Source of the DNA: Desulfobacterales bacterium
Lineage (GTDB): Bacteria; Desulfobacterota; Desulfobacteria; Desulfobacterales; JAHEIW01
Direction of reading: 5' to 3'
Length of the DNA: 13,641 bases
Assembly (NCBI GenBank): GCA_030145015.1
Contig: JAQYWI010000150.1
Span: 1 to 13,641, forward strand
Below the pieces are notes generated by a model. The model saw only the letters and a list, made by a program, of their open reading frames with translations. It ran no database searches and was not told the origin of the DNA. Below are positions 13,418-13,641 of this stretch, piece by piece. The translations under genes and the position numbers were made by a program. Each line of letters starts with the position of its first letter. The stretch's first letter is position 1.

Positions 13418-13641
13418 ATGGGAGCAGAATCCGATTCAAAACAGACCCATACGGACAAATCGGAGTTTCCGCTGAAGGTAAAAATGCTTATCAACGGCCA
13501 ATTTATCGACTCTGCGACTTCCCACTGGGAGGAGGTCACCAACCCGGCCACCCAGGAGGTGCTGGCGGAGGTACCGTTTTCGACCGCTGAAGAGATCGAT
13601 ACGGCGGTCGCCGCAGCAACAGAAGCTTTCAAAACCTGGAA
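13418..13641 (+). CDS. methylmalonate-semialdehyde dehydrogenase-like protein, N-terminal fragment
   Basis: First 74 codons of an aldehyde dehydrogenase superfamily gene running off the right edge. Seen: a polar lead (MGAESDSKQTHTDKSEFPLK), then KMLINGQFIDSATSHWEEV (22-40), NPATQEVLAEVPFSTAEEID (42-61) and AVAAATEAFKTW (63-74). INGQ-x-NPATQEV-x-VP-x-AVAAA-x-AF-x-W is the usual N-terminal pattern of this superfamily. The details, especially the VTNPATQEVLAEVP stretch, look most like MmsA, the CoA-acylating methylmalonate/malonate-semialdehyde dehydrogenase of valine and inositol breakdown. The catalytic cysteine lies outside the window, so the subfamily is tentative. AAAGGA ends 8 nt before the ATG. 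Confidence 0.8.
   Translation, partial: MGAESDSKQTHTDKSEFPLKVKMLINGQFIDSATSHWEEVTNPATQEVLAEVPFSTAEEIDTAVAAATEAFKTW

Noticed and set aside
13309..13590. 93-codon plus-strand frame at the right end
   Set aside because: It overlaps the aldehyde dehydrogenase start in another frame; the dehydrogenase frame has family motifs and a ribosome binding site.

Overview
The window looks like chromosomal DNA from a Gram-negative anaerobe, most plausibly a Desulfobacterota (deltaproteobacterial sulfate-reducer-type) genome. The reasons are a desulforedoxin-like metal site, two or three lipoproteins, a DUF4190/pilin-like hybrid, a bactofilin paired with a ParA-like ATPase, moderate GC, loose gene packing and many short dispersed repeats. 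This taxonomic call is inference. No rRNA, tRNA, CRISPR array, intact transposase or phage gene was seen.

Layout, left to right. 1-333: no callable gene; a weak open frame runs off the left edge. 346-2124 (+): membrane acyltransferase-3 protein with an added C-terminal beta-sandwich domain. 2125-2279: convergent gap with two copies of a short repeat. 2280-4093 (-): a two-gene operon, ParA/MinD-like ATPase with an N-terminal GspE/MshEN-type domain followed by a bactofilin, driven by a good sigma70-type promoter at 4163-4191. 4094-4715: gene-free and repeat-rich, holding a repeat copy, a terminator-like hairpin and a 146-bp element bounded by perfect 19-bp inverted repeats. 4716-5375 (+): Tat-type CAP-domain lipoprotein. 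5547-6887 (-): MFS exporter in visibly GC-richer DNA. 7287-7610 (+): small protein with a desulforedoxin-like C-terminus. 7827-8738 (+): PD40/TolB-like beta-propeller lipoprotein. 8739-9382: gene-free except for a terminator. 9383-9928 (+): DUF4190 plus pilin-like helix. 9929-10257: repeats and a strong hairpin. 10258-10524 (+): small unknown protein. 10614-12023 (+): patatin-like phospholipase lipoprotein. 12091-13092 (+): homocysteine S-methyltransferase-family protein whose C-terminal tail is encoded by a dispersed repeat. 13418 to the right edge (+): start of an MmsA-like aldehyde dehydrogenase.

The genes do not form one pathway. Only the ParA-like/bactofilin pair is a convincing operon, probably a cell-positioning or envelope-organising module. 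Several other genes encode envelope proteins (acyltransferase, CAP lipoprotein, propeller lipoprotein, pilin-like protein, patatin lipoprotein). The clearest unexplained feature is the intergenic repeat landscape. A ~27-nt motif (core GACGTCCATGAAATTATAA) occurs five or six times, all in the same orientation. A separate ~59-nt repeat occurs twice, three terminator-like hairpins are related to one another, and there is a MITE-like inverted-repeat element.
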